This document shows positions 60,922 to 64,000 of a stretch of 64,000 nt of DNA, one piece after another; positions within the stretch are counted from its first letter, which is position 1; each line of letters starts with the position of its first letter. The position numbers were made by a program, and so were the translations under genes. Source of the DNA: Amycolatopsis tucumanensis (lineage in GTDB: Bacteria > Actinomycetota > Actinomycetes > Mycobacteriales > Pseudonocardiaceae); NCBI RefSeq assembly GCF_021654135.1, contig NZ_JAKGSD010000015.1, forward strand, positions 1 through 64,000, read 5' to 3'. The notes beneath the pieces are model-generated. The model saw nothing but the letters and a program-made list of their open reading frames with translations. It did not search any database and had not been told where the DNA came from.

Positions 60922-63900
60922 GTGAAGTCACGTCGTGGGTGGTTGCTGCTCGGAATCGCGGTGGTGACGGCCGTCGCGTCCGCGGTTGCGGTCCCGCCGG
61001 CTTCGGCTGTGAGCGCGGGCCTGGTGCCGGATTCGGCTCCGGATGAGGCGACCGCGGCGCTCTGGGCGCAGCAGGGTGATAAGCCCGTGGTGGTGTCGTC
61101 GGCGACCACCGAGACCTCGGAAACGGTCGCCAACCCCGATGGGTCCTGGACGCTGACTGAATACACCCATCCGGTACGGGTGAAACAGGGCGCTACCTGG
61201 GCTCCGATCGACACGACACTGGTCAAGCGGGCGGACGGAAGCGTCGGGCCGAAGGCGACGACCGTCGATCTGGCGCTGAACCCGGGTGGGGCCGGGTCGT
61301 CTGGTGTGCCGATCGTGACCGCTGGAGATGGTGACGGCCACTCTGTCGGCCTGGTCTGGACCTCCGATCTGCCGGTGCCGACGCTGGCTGGGGACACGGC
61401 CACCTACGCGGAGGTGCTGCCCGGCGTGGACTTGCAGGTGGAGGCGGTGCCGGAAGGCTACATGCAGAAGGTGGTGGTGAAGACCCGCGAGGCCGCGGAC
61501 AATCCCGCTCTGGCCACCATCCCCTTCGGGCTCTACACCAAGAACACCACGGTCGACCTCGCGGAAGGCGAAGGACACGGCACGCCGACGGACTCCACAG
61601 AGGCGACCGACGGCTTCGTGGTCAAGGATCCGGAAGGCAAAGTGCTCTTCGACGGGGACGCGTCGCGCATGTGGGACTCCGCCGGTGAGGGATCGGAAGC
61701 GGAAGCCCAGCTGGGGGAAGGCGGTGGCCGGCACGAATCCGTGATGGAGGTCGAGCTGACCGATGACCAGGTGAAGGTCTCGCCGAACCAGGAGTTCCTG
61801 GATGATCCGGAGACGCAGTACCCGGTCACCCTGGACCCGGACAACTGGTGCACTTCGTGCGGGATTCAGGCGCACGTCGTCGTGCAGTCCGGTTACCCGG
61901 CCGCGCACAACTACAACGCCACCGCCGGTGATCTCTCCGATCTCAAGGCCGGGTACGAGAACTACGACGCCGCGGGTGTGTCGCGCTCCTACATCCAGAT
62001 GAACGCCGCCCAGTTCGCCGGCACCGTCGTGAAGTCCGCATCGTTGAACGCGACGGTCTTGCATTCCTACAACTGCTCGGGAACCAGCCCGACCGACCTG
62101 TGGCTGGCCGGCGCGATCGACGGGAACACGACGTGGAACGCCCAGCCGATCTGGGGCTCGAAGCTCGGTTCGAGCAACGTTGCGAACTGCAACGACGCGC
62201 CGAACGTGATCGCCCAATTCGACGCGACCGCGGGGGCACAGACGTCGGCGAACCAGCGCTGGCCCAACGTCACGTTCATGCTCATCGGCAGCACCGAGAA
62301 CTCGGTGTCGGCGTGGCGGCGATTCGCGCTCAACCCTTACCTGCAGGTCAACTACAACTCCTACCCGAACACGCCCTGGAACCTGACGATGCAGCACGGC
62401 GCGCTGAAGTGCGTCCAGGGTGCCAATCGGCCGTGGATCCAGACCAAGACCCCGCAACTGGTCGGCCTGGTGTCCGACCCCGATGGCGGAACATTGTTCG
62501 CGGGTTTCGCGCTGGGGGCCGGCACTGCAGGGCACAGCACCAACGTGCACGACAACGCGGGAAGCCTGGTCACTGTGGGCACCCCGGGCCCGAACCAGGC
62601 GGCGACCGCGCAGTTCGCCGCCGTGCCCGCGGGATGGATCACCGGCGACGGTATCTACAACTGGTCGATGCAGGTCAACGACGGCCAGCTGTGGTCACCC
62701 TGGGTGGGCAGCTGCGAGTTCTACGTCGACTCGACCGTGCCGCTGGCGCCGACAGTCAGCATGACCGGCACCTCACCCGCCTACCAGGGCGACACCGCGC
62801 ACTTCAGTGTCTCCGTCGGGATGGCCACAGCCAACTTCTACGACATCGACCACTTCATCTACACCACCGACGGTTCCGAACCACAACCGCAAGGGTCGCC
62901 GAGTATCACGGCGACGAAGGCCACCGACGCGAGCGGAAAGATGATCGCGACTGCGAACCTGTCCGCAATCGCCGTCAACGGGAACCAGAACTACATCAAG
63001 GTCAAAGCCGTCAACAAAGCCGGCACCCCCGGCCCTGACGCCACCTGCGTCGCCAGCGGGAACCTCGATGCTCCGTCCTGCACCTTCCACGTCCTCCCGT
63101 TCACCCCGGCCGTGGGACTGGTCGGCGCGTGGCCGCTCGACGAAATGGGCGGCCGGGTGCTGGCCGACACCGCCAACACCACGCCCGACAACGCCGGGCT
63201 GACCGTGCACGGCGCGGAGCTCCTCGGCGGCGGTGACTGGATCGCCGGCTACGACCACGGCAACTCCTGGACCCATCCGGACACCGGGGGCTACAGCGAG
63301 GGAACCAAGGGCGCGCTGACCCTGGACGGTTCGAGTGGCTACGTCGACACCACAACCGGTCCCGTGGCGGACACGACGAAATCCTTCAGTGTCGGCGCCT
63401 GGGCGAAGCTCAACAACACCAACGGTTACCAGACCGTGGTCTCGCAGGACGGCAACCAGGCCAGCGGCTTTTACCTGCAGTACTCAAAAGCCGACAACGC
63501 CTGGGCGTTCAGCATGACCACCGCCGACCAGGCCAACGCCACCACGGTCCGGGCCAAGTCCACGAGCCCGCCCACGGTCGGCGTCTGGACCCACCTCGTG
63601 GGCACCTACGACGCATCCACCGGCACCACCACCCTCTACGTCGACGGAGTCAAGCAGTCCACCTCGGTCGGAGCCGGATGGGCCTCGACGGGCAGGCTCG
63701 TGATCGGCGCCGCGAAGTTCAACGGCGTCCGCACCGACTACCTCGCAGGCCAGGTCGACGACGTCCAGGTGTGGCAGCGAGTCCTGTCCGCGCAGGAGGC
63801 ACACGACTTCGCCAACGCTCCCGCGCCCGTGTCGAAGTTCGGCCTCGCAGAGGGCTGCGTCACCGCCCTCGGCACCACGGCACCGTCCCTGCAGAGCAGC

Positions 63901-64000
63901 TGGGCTCTCGATGAAGGCAGCGGCGCCACCGCGAACGACACCAGCCCGTTCGGCAACGCGATGACGCTCAACAACGGCTACACCTGGACCACCGGCCAGC
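60922..64000 (+). CDS. Large secreted LamG-domain protein (partial, runs off window)
   Basis: At least 1026 residues, open to the window end. GTG 60922 starts a signal peptide: KSRRGWLLLGIAVVTAVASA then VPPASAVSA. The next ~480 residues carry the DNP/PVRVKQG-type N-terminal region of big actinomycete cell-surface proteins (ANPDGSWTLTEYTHPVRVKQ, LPGVDLQVEAVPEGYMQKV, YPVTLDPDNWC). A Cys-bearing beta region follows, then a LamG/ConA-like domain (VGLVGAWPLDEMGG, GALTLDGSSGYVDT, FSVGAWAKLNNTNGY, WTHLVGTYDASTGTTTLYVDG, AGQVDDVQVWQRVLSAQE), and a second LamG begins at SSWALDEGSGATAND. Relatives often end in RHS or toxin domains, which would lie beyond 64000. Confidence 0.9.
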   Translation, partial: MKSRRGWLLLGIAVVTAVASAVAVPPASAVSAGLVPDSAPDEATAALWAQQGDKPVVVSSATTETSETVANPDGSWTLTEYTHPVRVKQGATWAPIDTTLVKRADGSVGPKATTVDLALNPGGAGSSGVPIVTAGDGDGHSVGLVWTSDLPVPTLAGDTATYAEVLPGVDLQVEAVPEGYMQKVVVKTREAADNPALATIPFGLYTKNTTVDLAEGEGHGTPTDSTEATDGFVVKDPEGKVLFDGDASRMWDSAGEGSEAEAQLGEGGGRHESVMEVELTDDQVKVSPNQEFLDDPETQYPVTLDPDNWCTSCGIQAHVVVQSGYPAAHNYNATAGDLSDLKAGYENYDAAGVSRSYIQMNAAQFAGTVVKSASLNATVLHSYNCSGTSPTDLWLAGAIDGNTTWNAQPIWGSKLGSSNVANCNDAPNVIAQFDATAGAQTSANQRWPNVTFMLIGSTENSVSAWRRFALNPYLQVNYNSYPNTPWNLTMQHGALKCVQGANRPWIQTKTPQLVGLVSDPDGGTLFAGFALGAGTAGHSTNVHDNAGSLVTVGTPGPNQAATAQFAAVPAGWITGDGIYNWSMQVNDGQLWSPWVGSCEFYVDSTVPLAPTVSMTGTSPAYQGDTAHFSVSVGMATANFYDIDHFIYTTDGSEPQPQGSPSITATKATDASGKMIATANLSAIAVNGNQNYIKVKAVNKAGTPGPDATCVASGNLDAPSCTFHVLPFTPAVGLVGAWPLDEMGGRVLADTANTTPDNAGLTVHGAELLGGGDWIAGYDHGNSWTHPDTGGYSEGTKGALTLDGSSGYVDTTTGPVADTTKSFSVGAWAKLNNTNGYQTVVSQDGNQASGFYLQYSKADNAWAFSMTTADQANATTVRAKSTSPPTVGVWTHLVGTYDASTGTTTLYVDGVKQSTSVGAGWASTGRLVIGAAKFNGVRTDYLAGQVDDVQVWQRVLSAQEAHDFANAPAPVSKFGLAEGCVTALGTTAPSLQSSWALDEGSGATANDTSPFGNAMTLNNGYTWTTGQ

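Overview
The window is very GC-rich, with GTG starts, dense 1-4 base stop/start overlaps and an actinobacterial gene repertoire (coproporphyrin-type haem genes, PknB-like kinase, LigC/LigD-type NHEJ genes, F420/LLM oxidoreductases, GT87 mannosyltransferases, IdeR-type iron box). I read it as a chromosomal segment of an actinomycete, most likely Pseudonocardiaceae (Amycolatopsis-like). The genus is an inference.

Layout. (1) 490-6440: DUF3000 gene (minus), then hemE-cgoX-chdC, a family III CoA-transferase and an SDR on plus. (2) 13001-6462, minus: VTT membrane protein, Ser/Thr kinase, small membrane protein, MsrB, two TIGR04222-type membrane proteins (the second with a Gly/Ser/Cys-rich tail), a DUF692 (MNIO) oxidase and its small partner. 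This is a conserved but uncharacterised MNIO locus that looks like a peptide/protein-modification system. (3) 13047-24804: LigD-type polymerase, AI-2E permease, LLM oxidoreductase, GT87, a TAP-type lipoprotein lacking its nucleophile serine, LigC, a RibD-like reductase, ZapE, PAP2 and DUF2252. (4) 25412-31312: rocD, then a VOC-ArsR-SRPBCC-YciI operon behind a perfect 44-bp palindrome, with a divergent S9 peptidase and an F420-type oxidoreductase. (5) 31431-37234: an iron-box-controlled NIS siderophore operon (decarboxylase, N-monooxygenase, IucA/IucC synthetase) ending in a glutamine-synthetase-like ligase where an acyltransferase is expected. (6) 37194-41933: GT87, quinone-reductase-like MDR, a decayed FAD monooxygenase, and divergent GlxA and DJ-1 genes.

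(7) 42291-44321: tRNA-Pro(GGG), with its last 38 bp duplicated 1.95 kb downstream. These repeats bound a mini-element with no integrase. It holds two long structured inverted repeats and one low-GC gene of DUF6414 type. (8) 45693-59559: an aromatic catabolic region. Its lower pathway is hydroxyquinol 1,2-dioxygenase plus maleylacetate reductase, fed by an unusual FAD monooxygenase-alpha/beta hydrolase fusion. Around it are a cyclase-family hydrolase, a LacI regulator, an enolase-superfamily enzyme, a double SnoaL protein, an aldehyde dehydrogenase, an MHS transporter, an AraC regulator and a CmcJ/NvfI-type protein. Two matching LacI-like operators lie between the divergent halves. (9) 60922-64000: the N-terminal part of a very large secreted LamG protein that runs off the window.

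Four intergenic stretches (6795-7344, 16173-16456, 24805-25411, 41934-42290) carry degenerate GC-rich tandem repeats. No rRNA, CRISPR array, intact insertion sequence or transposase was seen. All family names rest on motif recognition by eye; no database search was run.
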